This document shows, piece after piece, positions 6,528-15,161 of a DNA stretch of 24,240 nt. Position 1 is the stretch's first letter, and every line of letters begins with the position of its first letter. The stretch lies in the NCBI GenBank assembly GCA_945835085.1, contig CAMAIG010000002.1, positions 1 through 24,240 of the forward strand. The letters run 5' to 3'. The translations under genes and the position numbers were made by a program. Source of the stretch: an uncultured Ruminococcus sp. GTDB lineage: Bacteria > Bacillota > Clostridia > Oscillospirales > Ruminococcaceae. The notes beneath the pieces are model-generated. The model did no database searches and had not been told where the DNA came from. It saw only the letters and a list, made by a program, of their open reading frames with translations.

Positions 6528-8001
6528 GTATCAGATCAGACAGGCTAAAGCTATCCTTGCCGATATCCGTAAGGCAAAGGCAGATTTTGAGGTGAGGGAG
6601 CACACTATCTCCGAACAGCTTGACCGTGCAGACCTTTCCGATGATGAGGCGGCACAGATCGAAGCTGACATTGCCGCTTTGGAAAAGGAGACGGCGGACA
6701 ATGTTACGGCGGTAAACGGTCAGGTCAAGGCTGTTGGCATTGAGGGCTTTGACAATGCGGGCAGCTCCATTGCCGAACAGGAAACTAAGCTTACGGATAA
6801 GATATCGGAGCTGGAAGCAGAGCTTGCGGGCTGTGAGGAACGCAGCAAGGCGGCCGTTAAGGCTGACAGCAAGGGAGCGGCGGGAGAAAAGACCGAACCC
6901 GAAAAGAGAAACGGAGGTTTTGATAAAATGACACCCGAAATCAGAAAAGGCTTTTTCAAGGGATATACAAGAGACCAGGTCACGAGCCTTGTTAAGCGTG
7001 ATGATGTAAGTGCTTTCCTTGGAGCGGTAAGGAGCTGCAAGGGCAAGATCGAGACAAGAGGCGTTAACAACACGGGGCTTACTATCCCCGACATTCTTAT
7101 CGGTACACTTGCCGATAACATTGACAGGTACTCAAAGCTTCTTAGACACGTCCGTGAGGTGTCTCTGAGGGGCAAGGGCAGACAGAACATTCTGGGAGCT
7201 TTTCCCGAGGCTGTATGGGTGGAGACTACGGGCGCACTTAATGAGCTGGAGTTCGGTTTCAGTCAGGTCGAGGTAGACGGCTTTAAGGTAGGCGGCTTTA
7301 TTGCTGTACCAAATCCCACCCTTGAAGACAGTGACGAAAACCTTGTTGCGCTCATTATGGACGCTTTGGCACAGGCTATCGGCAAGGCTCTTGACAAGGC
7401 TATACTGTACGGAAACGGCAGCAAGATGCCTATCGGTATTGTGACAAGACTTGCTACTGCTTCACAGCCTGCATGGTGGGGCACTTATCAGTCGGAGTTT
7501 ACAGATCTGCACAGCTCCAACATCATAAAGTTTACATCCACACAGGCGGGGCTTGAAGGTGCAAAGTTTTTTGCGGAGCTTTGCAAGGTTTGCGGTGTTC
7601 CCAAAGAAAACTATTCGGACGGCCGTATCTTTTGGGCTATGAACCGTAAGACAAAGGCGCACATCATGGCAAAGGCTGTGACCATGAATGCGGCCGGTGC
7701 TATCACTGCACAGGTCAATGACGAAATGCCCATTGTAGGCGGCAGGGTCGAGACCCTTGACTTTATGGCTGACGGTGATATTGTGGGCGGTTTCGGCTCT
7801 CTCTTCCTGCTTATCAACCGTAAGGAGATCAAGATGGGCAGCACAGATCAGGCAAGATTTATTGAGGATCAGACGCTGTTTAAGGCTACTGCACGTTATG
7901 ACGGCAAGCCTGTTTTCGGGGAGGGCTTTGTGGCTGTAAATATCCTCGGAAATGAGGTCAAGACAACTATTGACTTTGCGGAAGATACGGCTAACACATA
8001 A
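6502..8001 (+). CDS. Major capsid protein, HK97 family, with N-terminal scaffold (delta) domain
   Basis: The shell subunit. Of 499 residues, roughly 1-140 form a charged, coiled-coil-like delta domain (ALEKETADNVTAVNGQ, SELEAELAGCEER) that acts as internal scaffold and is removed by the protease. The HK97 fold follows from about 180, with recognisable segments such as PDILIGTLADNIDRYSKLLRH, GAFPEAVWVETTGALNELEF, and the ALDKAILYGNGSKMPIGIV loop near 310. ATG 6502 follows GGAGGG. A second in-frame ATG at 6928 (residue 143) has its own strong ribosome-binding site, so a shorter form lacking the delta domain may also be made. Confidence 0.93.
   Translation: MAATALILKYQIRQAKAILADIRKAKADFEVREHTISEQLDRADLSDDEAAQIEADIAALEKETADNVTAVNGQVKAVGIEGFDNAGSSIAEQETKLTDKISELEAELAGCEERSKAAVKADSKGAAGEKTEPEKRNGGFDKMTPEIRKGFFKGYTRDQVTSLVKRDDVSAFLGAVRSCKGKIETRGVNNTGLTIPDILIGTLADNIDRYSKLLRHVREVSLRGKGRQNILGAFPEAVWVETTGALNELEFGFSQVEVDGFKVGGFIAVPNPTLEDSDENLVALIMDALAQAIGKALDKAILYGNGSKMPIGIVTRLATASQPAWWGTYQSEFTDLHSSNIIKFTSTQAGLEGAKFFAELCKVCGVPKENYSDGRIFWAMNRKTKAHIMAKAVTMNAAGAITAQVNDEMPIVGGRVETLDFMADGDIVGGFGSLFLLINRKEIKMGSTDQARFIEDQTLFKATARYDGKPVFGEGFVAVNILGNEVKTTIDFAEDTANT
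6913..6930 (+). promoter_or_regulatory. Internal ribosome-binding site and start within the capsid gene
   Basis: A GGAGG motif at 6913-6917 is followed after 10 bases by ATG 6928, in frame with the capsid protein. The ATG falls at the junction between the scaffold domain and the linker to the mature shell protein. Initiation here would give a product of about 357 residues. The motif and frame are seen; use is inferred. Confidence 0.5.
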
Positions 8002-8048
8002 AGCTAAGCAGTTAATATCAAAGCGGAAAGGGACGGGGGTGATACCTT

Positions 8049-8348
8049 TTGTACAGTGAGATATTAAAAATGGTCAAGTTTGACCTTGGTATTTCCACAA
8101 ACAAGCGTGATGATTACCTTTTAAAGTACATCGATGCGGCGGCGGGTGAGATACGCCGTAAGGGTATTACCCTTGACCTTGACAGCAGCGATGACATGAT
8201 ACTGCTTGCAGATTATACGGCGTGGGTATACCGCAAAAGGACGGAAAATGTGCCTTTATCCGCTAATCTGAGGTTAAGGCTTACAAACCGCCGTGTTAAG
8301 GAGGGTGCAGACAGATATGCTAAACAGCAGCAAGGAAACGATACTTGA
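8049..8348 (+). CDS. Head-tail connector protein (gp6-like)
   Basis: A 99-residue helical protein matching the HK97 gp6/YqbG adaptor pattern: an N-terminal helix (EILKMVKFDLGI), a central DDYLLKYIDAAAGEIRRKGI segment, and a C-terminal LADYTAWVYRKR helix before a basic tail. Adaptors of this type form the ring below the portal. It starts at TTG 8049 after GGGGGTGA with normal spacing. It opens the connector cluster and overlaps the next gene. Confidence 0.82.
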   Translation: MYSEILKMVKFDLGISTNKRDDYLLKYIDAAAGEIRRKGITLDLDSSDDMILLADYTAWVYRKRTENVPLSANLRLRLTNRRVKEGADRYAKQQQGNDT

Positions 8349-8610
8349 AAATGAATGCACCCTTATTTCGGACAACGGGGAGCGGGTCGAGATCTTTTGC
8401 GGGGAATTTCCGATTTATTCGGGGGAATTTCATGCGGCTTATCAGCAGGGCATACACGCACAGAAGGCACTGCTTATCAATTCCGATGAATACAGCTATG
8501 AAGAGCGTGTGGAATATGGGAGTGTTTTATATGCTGTGTATCGAGTTTTTGCCCGCACTGACGGGTATACAGAGCTGTATCTCAATCAGAATGCGGGAGG
8601 CGGGTATTAA
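8317..8610 (+). CDS. Head-tail joining/stopper-like protein
   Basis: A 97-residue beta-rich protein in the position of the head closure (gp7/gp16-like) component. ATG 8317 is chosen because AAGGAGGG lies at 8299-8306; an upstream in-frame start at 8293 would lack such a site. The sequence has alternating strands (GERVEIFCGEFPIYSGEF, GSVLYAVYRVFARTDGYTEL). It overlaps the previous gene by 32 bases and touches the next. Role is assigned mainly from gene order. Confidence 0.65.
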   Translation: MLNSSKETILENECTLISDNGERVEIFCGEFPIYSGEFHAAYQQGIHAQKALLINSDEYSYEERVEYGSVLYAVYRVFARTDGYTELYLNQNAGGGY

Positions 8611-8978
8611 TGGAGCTTGCCGAACAGATACTTAGGGAGCTTAAAATATACTCCGATGCCGAAAATGCTGTAATGCAGCAGGCTGCAGAGGAAGCCCTTG
8701 AAAGAGCCAATGCGGAAATTGAGCGGCATATCACGTTTAATCGGAGCAATTCGGATGATTATGTCAAGGCGTGGGCTATTGCAAAGGGTGACAGAGGCAA
8801 TACCAAAAGCGGTGCTGTTTGGTATGTTAAGCCGCCCCATTACCGCTTGACGCATCTGTTGGAACACGGTCACAGACTTAGGGACGGCAAATCGAGTTCA
8901 AAGGCATTTCCGCATATCGAGTACGGCGAGACACTTGCTGTACAGATCTATGAAGAATTGTTAAGGGAGCGGCTATGA
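8610..8978 (+). CDS. HK97 gp10-like neck/tail-completion protein
   Basis: A 122-residue protein with the gp10-type signature: an N-terminal helix (EEALERANAEIERHI), a GAVWYVKPPHYRLTHLLEHGH strand-helix, and a C-terminal KAFPHIEYGE segment. The HLLEHGH core with following basic residues is the recognisable family feature. The ATG overlaps the stop of the previous gene, and its own stop overlaps the next start by 4 bases, so the four connector genes are tightly coupled. Confidence 0.82.
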   Translation: MELAEQILRELKIYSDAENAVMQQAAEEALERANAEIERHITFNRSNSDDYVKAWAIAKGDRGNTKSGAVWYVKPPHYRLTHLLEHGHRLRDGKSSSKAFPHIEYGETLAVQIYEELLRERL

Positions 8979-9331
8979 TAAACAAGTGGAAGGATATCTT
9001 TGAGGGGTTAGGCTTTAAGGTATCGAAGTGGCGTTTGCCTAAGGGCGCAAAGGGGACCATTTTCCCCGCACCTTACATTGTCCTGCAAAAAAATCTTGAC
9101 AGCGTAAGTTGGGCTGATAACAAGCCTTACAAGGTTTGCGAGGAAATAACGGCTATCCTTGTTATGAGTGCAGATGATGAGGCAAGCGAAAAGACGGTGG
9201 TTGACTATCTTTTGGAGGGCGGCATCGGGATAAGAAAGGATGAAAATCTGTGGGACTATGACATGAATGTCCATGTGAGAATACTTACTTTTACCGATGT
9301 TGAGAGATACAGCCCCGAAAGGTCATATTGA
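8975..9331 (+). CDS. Tail terminator/neck protein (putative)
   Basis: A 118-residue protein in the slot of the tail terminator (gp11/gpU-like), between the gp10-like protein and the first tail-tube gene. Features include an N-terminal helix (KWKDIFEGLGFKV), a short strand with PAPYIVLQ, and a final MNVHVRILTFTDVERY strand, in keeping with the small alpha/beta fold of this group. It overlaps the previous gene by 4 bases (ATGA) and has AGGGAGCGG just upstream. Function assigned by order and general shape. Confidence 0.65.
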   Translation: MINKWKDIFEGLGFKVSKWRLPKGAKGTIFPAPYIVLQKNLDSVSWADNKPYKVCEEITAILVMSADDEASEKTVVDYLLEGGIGIRKDENLWDYDMNVHVRILTFTDVERYSPERSY

Positions 9332-9347
9332 AAGGAGTGGGTCATTT

Positions 9348-10199
9348 ATGGATAAAATTACATACGGACTTGAAGAGGTTTATGTACACCCTATTGTTTA
9401 TGACAGAAAGACAAAGGTGTACACTTACGGCGAGCCTATCGAATGGCCGAGTGCGGTAAGCGTTACGCTGCCGAAAAACGGCTCAATTAAGAAGATTTAC
9501 GCCGATAACGGCATCTGGTACACCATTGAGGCTAACCAGGGCTACACGGGCGGTAACTTTGTATTTTACTCTATTCCCGAGGATATCGAGACAAAGATCA
9601 TGGGTAAGCTTAAGGTCAACGGCGTTATCGTTGAGGACAGCAACACCGTGACCAAAGAATGCTGTGTTACTGCTAAGTTCAAGGGTGACGAGAGCGACAA
9701 GCGCATTGTGCTTTACCGCTGCAAGTTTGACCGTTCTGAGGTTACGGCGAAAACAAAGGAAGAGGAAATTGAGGCGCAGCAGTACACCATTCCCGTGGAG
9801 GTAATGCCCCGTGAAAATGACGGCATTGTTAAGGCTTCGGCAAGACTGCTTGATGCGCCCGACATTTACAACAACTGGAACGACACCATTTTTGAGCCGC
9901 CCGTTCCCGACATTATATCCTTTAAGTCGGCTGTTAACTCTGACGGCAGTGCTTATGTTATGGATAAGACCCAAAACACATTTGAGCTTAAGAGCGACAA
10001 GGCAGATGACAAGGTATCTGTTTCCCTGGGTAACGGCAATCTTACGGCTGAGATCAAAAACGGAGAAAGCGAATGCCCGGGCGGTGTTATTACATACCAG
10101 TCGGGGGAAAACAATATCACTGTTACTGTTAAACACACGCCCACATCTACCGAGAATGTTTACACATTCAAGGTTACTTACACGGCGTCAAGTTCATAA
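9348..10199 (+). CDS. Major tail (tube) protein, phi13-type, with C-terminal Ig-like domain
   Basis: This 283-residue protein is the likely tube subunit. ATG 9348 has AAAGGAGTG upstream; the open frame extends further 5' but that part overlaps the previous gene. The core (about 1-185) has the phi13 tube pattern: a loop with GGNFVFYSIPEDIETKIMG, then KRIVLYRCKFDRSE, KTKEEEIEAQQYTIPVEVMP and DGIVKASARLL. Residues 195-283 form a separate beta-rich domain typical of Ig-like decorations on tail tubes. A strong terminator follows directly. The next gene is a shorter homologue. Confidence 0.82.
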   Translation: MDKITYGLEEVYVHPIVYDRKTKVYTYGEPIEWPSAVSVTLPKNGSIKKIYADNGIWYTIEANQGYTGGNFVFYSIPEDIETKIMGKLKVNGVIVEDSNTVTKECCVTAKFKGDESDKRIVLYRCKFDRSEVTAKTKEEEIEAQQYTIPVEVMPRENDGIVKASARLLDAPDIYNNWNDTIFEPPVPDIISFKSAVNSDGSAYVMDKTQNTFELKSDKADDKVSVSLGNGNLTAEIKNGESECPGGVITYQSGENNITVTVKHTPTSTENVYTFKVTYTASSS

Positions 10200-10207
10200 T
10201 TCTTTTT

Positions 10208-10235
10208 CGGCGGGAAAATTCCCGCCGATTTTTTT
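10208..10235 (+). terminator. Rho-independent terminator between the two tail-tube genes
   Basis: A perfect 9-bp stem (CGGCGGGAA/TTCCCGCCG, loop AA) at 10208-10227 followed by ATTTTTTT. It lies 8 bases after the first tail-tube stop and inside the structural operon, so it should lower transcription of the genes beyond it. Confidence 0.92.
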
Positions 10236-10266
10236 AAAATGAGACCAACGGGGGGATTTTTTGCAT

Positions 10267-10272
10267 TATAAT
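10267..10272 (+). promoter_or_regulatory. Possible -10 element after the internal terminator
   Basis: TATAAT occurs 30 bases after the terminator T-tract and 30 bases before the next start. No good -35 hexamer lies 16-18 bases upstream, so promoter activity is uncertain. It might restart transcription for the downstream tail genes. Confidence 0.25.
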
Positions 10273-10301
10273 ATAAAAAACGGACGGGAGCGGAATTATA
10301 A

Positions 10302-10850
10302 ATGGCGGTCAACGGTATTAAAAATTGTTACTTTGCGATAATGGACGATGAAGCCTCCGACAGCTACAGCACACCTGTGAGCCTTTCGGGAGCGGTGAGC
10401 ATTGACCTTGCTCCCACTCTTGTACAGCGGTCACGGGCTGTTCTGGGAGGCTATGGGGGCAGAAATTACATCAATTACGTTAACGGGGCGGCGGGGACCT
10501 TATCTGTTATGGAGCTGCCTATTGATTTTTATACAAGCGTTCTGGGGTACAAATATCAAAACGGCTGTTTAAGGCGGTATGCTTTGAAAAAGCCTGTACA
10601 TTTTGCGCTTTTGTATGAGACCAACGACATTAACGGCGGGGGTGTTTCGGGGCGGCGCAAGGTTTGGTATGACTGCATTTGCAGCGGGTTTCCCGACAAT
10701 CTGGAGACCATTGCAGAGGTAATGGGGGCTACTCCCTTTGCGCTGTCTATTACGGCTTATGCGAGGCTTAAGGACGGGGCAATATCTAACAGCGTAAGGC
10801 TTATTGACGACCCCGACAAGTACAACAACTTTTTTGAGGCGGTGTTATAA
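10302..10850 (+). CDS. Second phi13-type tail-tube-like protein
   Basis: A 182-residue homologue of the preceding tube protein but lacking the C-terminal Ig-like domain. The segment AGTLSVMELPIDFYTSVLG aligns with GGNFVFYSIPEDIETKIMG of the first, and DGAISNSVRLIDDPDKYNNFF with DGIVKASARLLDAPDIYNNW. It also has the typical GAVSIDLAPT strand near the N terminus. It may be the true tube subunit, a minor tube protein, or a tip/terminal ring variant. The stop overlaps the start of the tail chaperone gene (TAATG). The gene follows a terminator, so it is expressed at a different level from its paralogue. Confidence 0.72.
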   Translation: MAVNGIKNCYFAIMDDEASDSYSTPVSLSGAVSIDLAPTLVQRSRAVLGGYGGRNYINYVNGAAGTLSVMELPIDFYTSVLGYKYQNGCLRRYALKKPVHFALLYETNDINGGGVSGRRKVWYDCICSGFPDNLETIAEVMGATPFALSITAYARLKDGAISNSVRLIDDPDKYNNFFEAVL

Positions 10851-11377
10851 TGGAGCGGGCTATAATGATAGGTGACAAGGCGGTGGTGCTGTCTAACTCT
10901 TCCCGTGCGCTTGTATATTATCGTGAGCAATTCGGACGGGAGTATTTTGACGAGCTTAAGTCCGCCGAACAGGTCGAGGGCTTTAAAAAGACTTTACGGT
11001 TGGAGTGCATAGGATATCAGATACTGTGGGCAATGGCAAAGGCGGCTGACTGCACCATATCACCGCCTAATATGTGGATGCGGGAGCTGGGGAAATTTTC
11101 GGTAAAGCGGGCTTTAGCCGAAGCTGAAAGAATGATATATGACGGCATGGAAACTCACTGCAAGAGTGAGGGCGGGGAGAAAAAGCCTTTTAAGACCGAA
11201 AATCTGATATCTGCTTGCATTGCCTGCGGGCTTTCGGTGGATTGGGCTTTGAATATGCCCCTTGGTATGCTTATTGACATACTTAATGAGTACGCAAACA
11301 GCCGAAAAACGGGAGCGGATGAAAAGGGCAAGGACACTGTGAGAGAGGCTACACAGGCTGATTATGATGATTTTTAA
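10850..11377 (+). CDS. Tail assembly chaperone (gpG-like) with T-like C-terminal part
   Basis: A 175-residue protein between tube and tape-measure genes, the standard place for the chaperone that binds the tape measure during tail assembly. The N-terminal 110 residues are a G-like helical domain (LVYYREQFGREYFDEL, LECIGYQILWAMAKAAD). The C-terminal part (SACIACGLSVDWALNMPLG and QADYDDF) looks like the portion that many phages add by a -1 frameshift. Here it is in a single frame. I saw no convincing slippery heptamer. The start overlaps the previous stop. Confidence 0.75.
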   Translation: MERAIMIGDKAVVLSNSSRALVYYREQFGREYFDELKSAEQVEGFKKTLRLECIGYQILWAMAKAADCTISPPNMWMRELGKFSVKRALAEAERMIYDGMETHCKSEGGEKKPFKTENLISACIACGLSVDWALNMPLGMLIDILNEYANSRKTGADEKGKDTVREATQADYDDF

Positions 11378-11388
11378 GGTGATGTGAC

Positions 11389-14300
11389 ATGGCTATAGAC
11401 AAGAAAATAAAGGGCATTACCATTGAGCTGGACGGCGATACGAAAAAGCTTAACGACTCTTTTTCGGAGGTCGACAAAAAGGCAAAGGACATTGGGGCAA
11501 GCTTAAAGCTTGTTAATGAGCAATTAAAGCTTGACCCCAAAAATGCAGAGGCGGCGGCGCAGAAGCTTGTACTTTTACAGCAAAAGGCGGCTAACACCTC
11601 CGAAAAGCTTGAAACGCTTAAAAGTGTACAGGGGCAGATACAGCAGCAGTATCGGGACGGGGTCATTGATGAAAGTCAGTGGGTCGCTTTTCAGACAGAG
11701 CTTGCAAAGACCGAAAATCAGCTTAACAGCACTTACAGGCAGATTGAGAGGCTTTCGGGGGCAACAAACAATGCAAAAAAGGATATTGATAATGCTACCG
11801 AATCGACATCTAATTGGGCTGATGTTCTCAAAGGCAGTTTGCTTTCGGATGCAATAACAAACGGCTTGCAAGCTATGTCACAGGCTCTTGTTGATTTTGC
11901 AAAAAGCTCTGTTGAGGTCGGCAAGAATTTTGACAGCTCAATGTCTCAGGTTGCGGCTACTATGGGTATTCTTCCTCAGGGAGAAACCTTTGAGAAGCTT
12001 ACAGCGGCAGCGGAAGAAATGGGCGCAACTACCAAATATACGGCGGCACAGGCAGGAGATGCACTTAATTATCTTGCTCTTGCGGGATATAAAGCAGATG
12101 AAAGTATAGCGGCTCTTCCTACCGTGCTTAATCTTGCACAGGCAGGCGGTATGGAGCTTGCGGCAGCTTCTGACATGGTGACTGACAGTTTATCGGCTTT
12201 GGGTCTTGAACAGTCTCAGATGACAGAGTTTACCGACAAAATGGCTGTTACGGCTCAAAAGTCGAATACGTCCGTATCGCAGCTGGGAGAAGCTATATTG
12301 ACCATGGGCGCAACCGCAAAGGATATGAAAGGCGGTGTTACGGAACTTAATACAATGCTTGGCGTTCTTGCCGATAACGGTATCAAGGGCGCAGAGGGCG
12401 GCACAAAGCTTCGTAATGCATATTTAAGCCTTACAGCTCCTACAGACAAAGCAGCAGAAACGCTTGAAAAGCTTAAGGTAAGTGCTTATGATGCCAACGG
12501 TGCTGTAAGAGCTATGCCCGATGTTCTCAATGACTTTAACAACGCTCTTGCAGGCATGGAAGACCAAGAAAGAATTGACATTATAAGCACAATTTTTAAT
12601 GCAAGAGACATTGGAGCTGTAAATGCCCTTTTAGCAACATCATCGGACAGATACGATGAACTTGCCGGGTACATTGAAAATTCTACGGGAGCGGCTGAGC
12701 AGATGGCGGCTGTCATGAATGACAATGTGGAAGGTGCATTTGCAAGCGTTAACTCTGCGGCAGAGGCTTTTGAAAAGGCTGTTTATGATAAAATAAAAGA
12801 GCCATTGAAGGACGGGGCAAATGCTGTTGCGGAGCTTCTGAGAAGCATGACGGAAGGTCTTGACCCCGATACTGCGGAACAGATCATTGCAGATCTCGGA
12901 AATGCATTGATTGACGGTCTATCCAACACAGAAGATATGATAAGGCAAGCATCGGAATTTTTGATACCCGCTTTACTGTCTGGGATAAACGAACAGCTGC
13001 CGGGTGTTTCGGAAGAGGCGGGAAAGGTCATTGAGGTTTTCGTACTTGCTCTCATAACGGCACTGCCTTATCTGGCAGAGGGTGCTTTGTTGATCGTTGA
13101 AGGGCTTGTATCGGGTATTTCGGAAAATCTCCCCGAGCTTCTGCCTGTTGCCATCAAAGCGGCGAATACTTTTGTAAACGGTGTGCTTGACAATATCTCT
13201 ACAATTATAGATTTGGCAACACAACTTATTATTGCGCTTGCAGACGGCATTATTGAGGCTTTGCCCGAGATCTTGAAGACAGGTCCCACTATAATGATAA
13301 GGCTTGCAAGTGCGCTTATAAATGCAATACCCAAATTGTTGGAGGCTATCCCGAAAATACATAGTGCTATTATTGAGGCTCTTACATCTATTGACTGGAT
13401 AGAGACGGGCAAGGAGATGATAGCAAGTCTTTTAAACGCTTTATTACAGGCGGTGGAGAGTGCTAAAAATGCGTTTTTGTCTTTGGGTCAGACTGTTTTT
13501 GGGTATCTTTTCGGTGACGGCGGTGACGGGAGCGGCGCAAGCTACAGCGGGTCTTATTCTGGCGGCGGCGGTAAGGTCGGCAAGGTGGATGTTGCTGAAA
13601 ATACTGCTGCTATGTCGGGGTACAAAGAGGCTATTGACGGGGAGATCGAGACAATTGAGGCGGCGACTGCTGACCTTGAGACGGCGGCTGAACAGGCAGA
13701 AGATACTGTTGAGGAAACCGCTGTAGGGCTTGAAGAGGCTCTTGATGATCTTGACCATAAGCTTGCCACACATAAGATATCGGAGGCTGATTACTGGAAA
13801 CGGCGCAAAGAGGTTTTGGAAAAGTTCCGTGATGAAGAGTCGGAAGAGTGGTGGAAGGAATACGACAAGGTCACGGACTACTATGACAAGCTGGCTGAGA
13901 CCGAAAAGGCGGCTGCAAAAAAAGCGGAAAAGGAACGGGCAGATCTTGCAAAAGAATTGGCTGACAAAGCCAAAAAAGACAAGGAAGATGAAATTAAAAA
14001 AATTGAGGACAGTGCAAAAAATCTGCACCATAATGCTCAAATAAAGAACATCAACGGCGAATATTCCGACAGCGAATATTACGATTACATTGAGAATGTG
14101 CTGCTCCCTATGCTTGATAAGGAAAGCACGCTTTATCAACAATATGAAAAGGAAATTGCTGAAGGTCGTAAGAAAATCCGTGAGGAACGAAAAAAGCAGG
14201 ATGACGCCGATCTAAAGGAAAGTGAGGAATATAAAAAGAAGGCTGTTAAGGCTGCCGAAAGCGAGATAGATGCCATTTATGACACCTATGAGGCTAAATA

Positions 14301-15147
14301 CAAGGAGCTTGAAAAGCTTAAAGAAAATGCTTATAAGAAGTTTATGAGCATTGGCGGGAATATCTTTAGCTACTCAAAGGACGATAACGGCAATGTCAGC
14401 ATGACCATTGAAGACATCAAGAAGCAGATGAAGCAGATGGAAGACTTCTATGCGGATGTGAAAAACCTCAAGGACAGCGGGGCGTCACAGTCGCTTATTT
14501 CGGAGATCCTTGCCATGAATGATGAAGAGGCGGCGGCGTGGGCTGATTACTTTTCGGACATGAACACGGACGAATTTGAAACGCTCAATGCTCTTTACAA
14601 GAAAAAAGATCAGTATGCGAAAGACCTTGCCGATATGCTTTATGCTGAAGATGAAAATGCTCTCGGTGAGGGGCTTAAAAAGGAGCTGGGAGAGTATTAC
14701 AGCGGGTCGGATGATGCTAACACCTATGCGGATGATTTTATTGCGGCGCTTTTAGAGCGTGACAGCGATTTTCGAAAAGCCTTTGATGATGTTCTGGGCG
14801 GGAATATTGCCGATATACTCACGAAATCGGGATATATCACACTGCCTAAAGTGGGTGATGTTTCCGTGCCTGCGGTTGCCGACACAAAAACGGCTCAAAG
14901 CACGGCGGCGGTGACTGAGACAAAGACGGCTGTTGATACTCCCAAAGCTGACACGGTTTCGACGGGGTCGGCTGACTACAATATTATTTTAGCGGATATT
15001 TATAATCTGCTTAACGATATTTACGGCAAGCTTAACAGCTTGACTATTACCGTAAACACACAGCTTACGCTTGACGGGGCTGTTGTTGCTATTGCAAAAA
15101 AGGTAACGGCCTTGCAAAACAGCGAAAAACGGATAACTAACGGGTAA
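11389..15147 (+). CDS. Tail tape measure protein
   Basis: This 1252-residue protein sets tail length; at about 0.15 nm per residue the tail would be near 190 nm. Order of domains: an N-terminal helical region (1-150), a TIGR01760-type core from about 180 to 480 (NFDSSMSQVAATMG, GDALNYLALAGYKADES, LNTMLGVLADNGIKG), a hydrophobic segment rich in Leu/Ile at about 548-671 likely to insert into the host membrane, a Gly-rich linker near 708-730, a highly charged coiled-coil region (about 785-985), and a Thr/Ala-rich stretch near 1160. The core and hydrophobic segment use codons unlike the flanks. ATG 11389 follows AAGGTGATG. Confidence 0.94.
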   Translation: MAIDKKIKGITIELDGDTKKLNDSFSEVDKKAKDIGASLKLVNEQLKLDPKNAEAAAQKLVLLQQKAANTSEKLETLKSVQGQIQQQYRDGVIDESQWVAFQTELAKTENQLNSTYRQIERLSGATNNAKKDIDNATESTSNWADVLKGSLLSDAITNGLQAMSQALVDFAKSSVEVGKNFDSSMSQVAATMGILPQGETFEKLTAAAEEMGATTKYTAAQAGDALNYLALAGYKADESIAALPTVLNLAQAGGMELAAASDMVTDSLSALGLEQSQMTEFTDKMAVTAQKSNTSVSQLGEAILTMGATAKDMKGGVTELNTMLGVLADNGIKGAEGGTKLRNAYLSLTAPTDKAAETLEKLKVSAYDANGAVRAMPDVLNDFNNALAGMEDQERIDIISTIFNARDIGAVNALLATSSDRYDELAGYIENSTGAAEQMAAVMNDNVEGAFASVNSAAEAFEKAVYDKIKEPLKDGANAVAELLRSMTEGLDPDTAEQIIADLGNALIDGLSNTEDMIRQASEFLIPALLSGINEQLPGVSEEAGKVIEVFVLALITALPYLAEGALLIVEGLVSGISENLPELLPVAIKAANTFVNGVLDNISTIIDLATQLIIALADGIIEALPEILKTGPTIMIRLASALINAIPKLLEAIPKIHSAIIEALTSIDWIETGKEMIASLLNALLQAVESAKNAFLSLGQTVFGYLFGDGGDGSGASYSGSYSGGGGKVGKVDVAENTAAMSGYKEAIDGEIETIEAATADLETAAEQAEDTVEETAVGLEEALDDLDHKLATHKISEADYWKRRKEVLEKFRDEESEEWWKEYDKVTDYYDKLAETEKAAAKKAEKERADLAKELADKAKKDKEDEIKKIEDSAKNLHHNAQIKNINGEYSDSEYYDYIENVLLPMLDKESTLYQQYEKEIAEGRKKIREERKKQDDADLKESEEYKKKAVKAAESEIDAIYDTYEAKYKELEKLKENAYKKFMSIGGNIFSYSKDDNGNVSMTIEDIKKQMKQMEDFYADVKNLKDSGASQSLISEILAMNDEEAAAWADYFSDMNTDEFETLNALYKKKDQYAKDLADMLYAEDENALGEGLKKELGEYYSGSDDANTYADDFIAALLERDSDFRKAFDDVLGGNIADILTKSGYITLPKVGDVSVPAVADTKTAQSTAAVTETKTAVDTPKADTVSTGSADYNIILADIYNLLNDIYGKLNSLTITVNTQLTLDGAVVAIAKKVTALQNSEKRITNG

Positions 15148-15161
15148 GGAGGGATATTATT

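Noticed and set aside
9483..10136. Long antisense frame (217 codons) opposite the first tail-tube gene
   Set aside because: It is a mirror of a well-supported gene, with no ribosome-binding site or domain.
10850..11377. Programmed -1 frameshift in the tail chaperone gene
   Set aside because: No good slippery heptamer was found, the T-like part is already in frame, and the -1 frame at the 3' end stops at once.
13444..14142. Long antisense frame (232 codons) opposite the tape measure
   Set aside because: Its Phe/Leu-rich product is the shadow of the Lys/Glu-rich coiled coil on the other strand.
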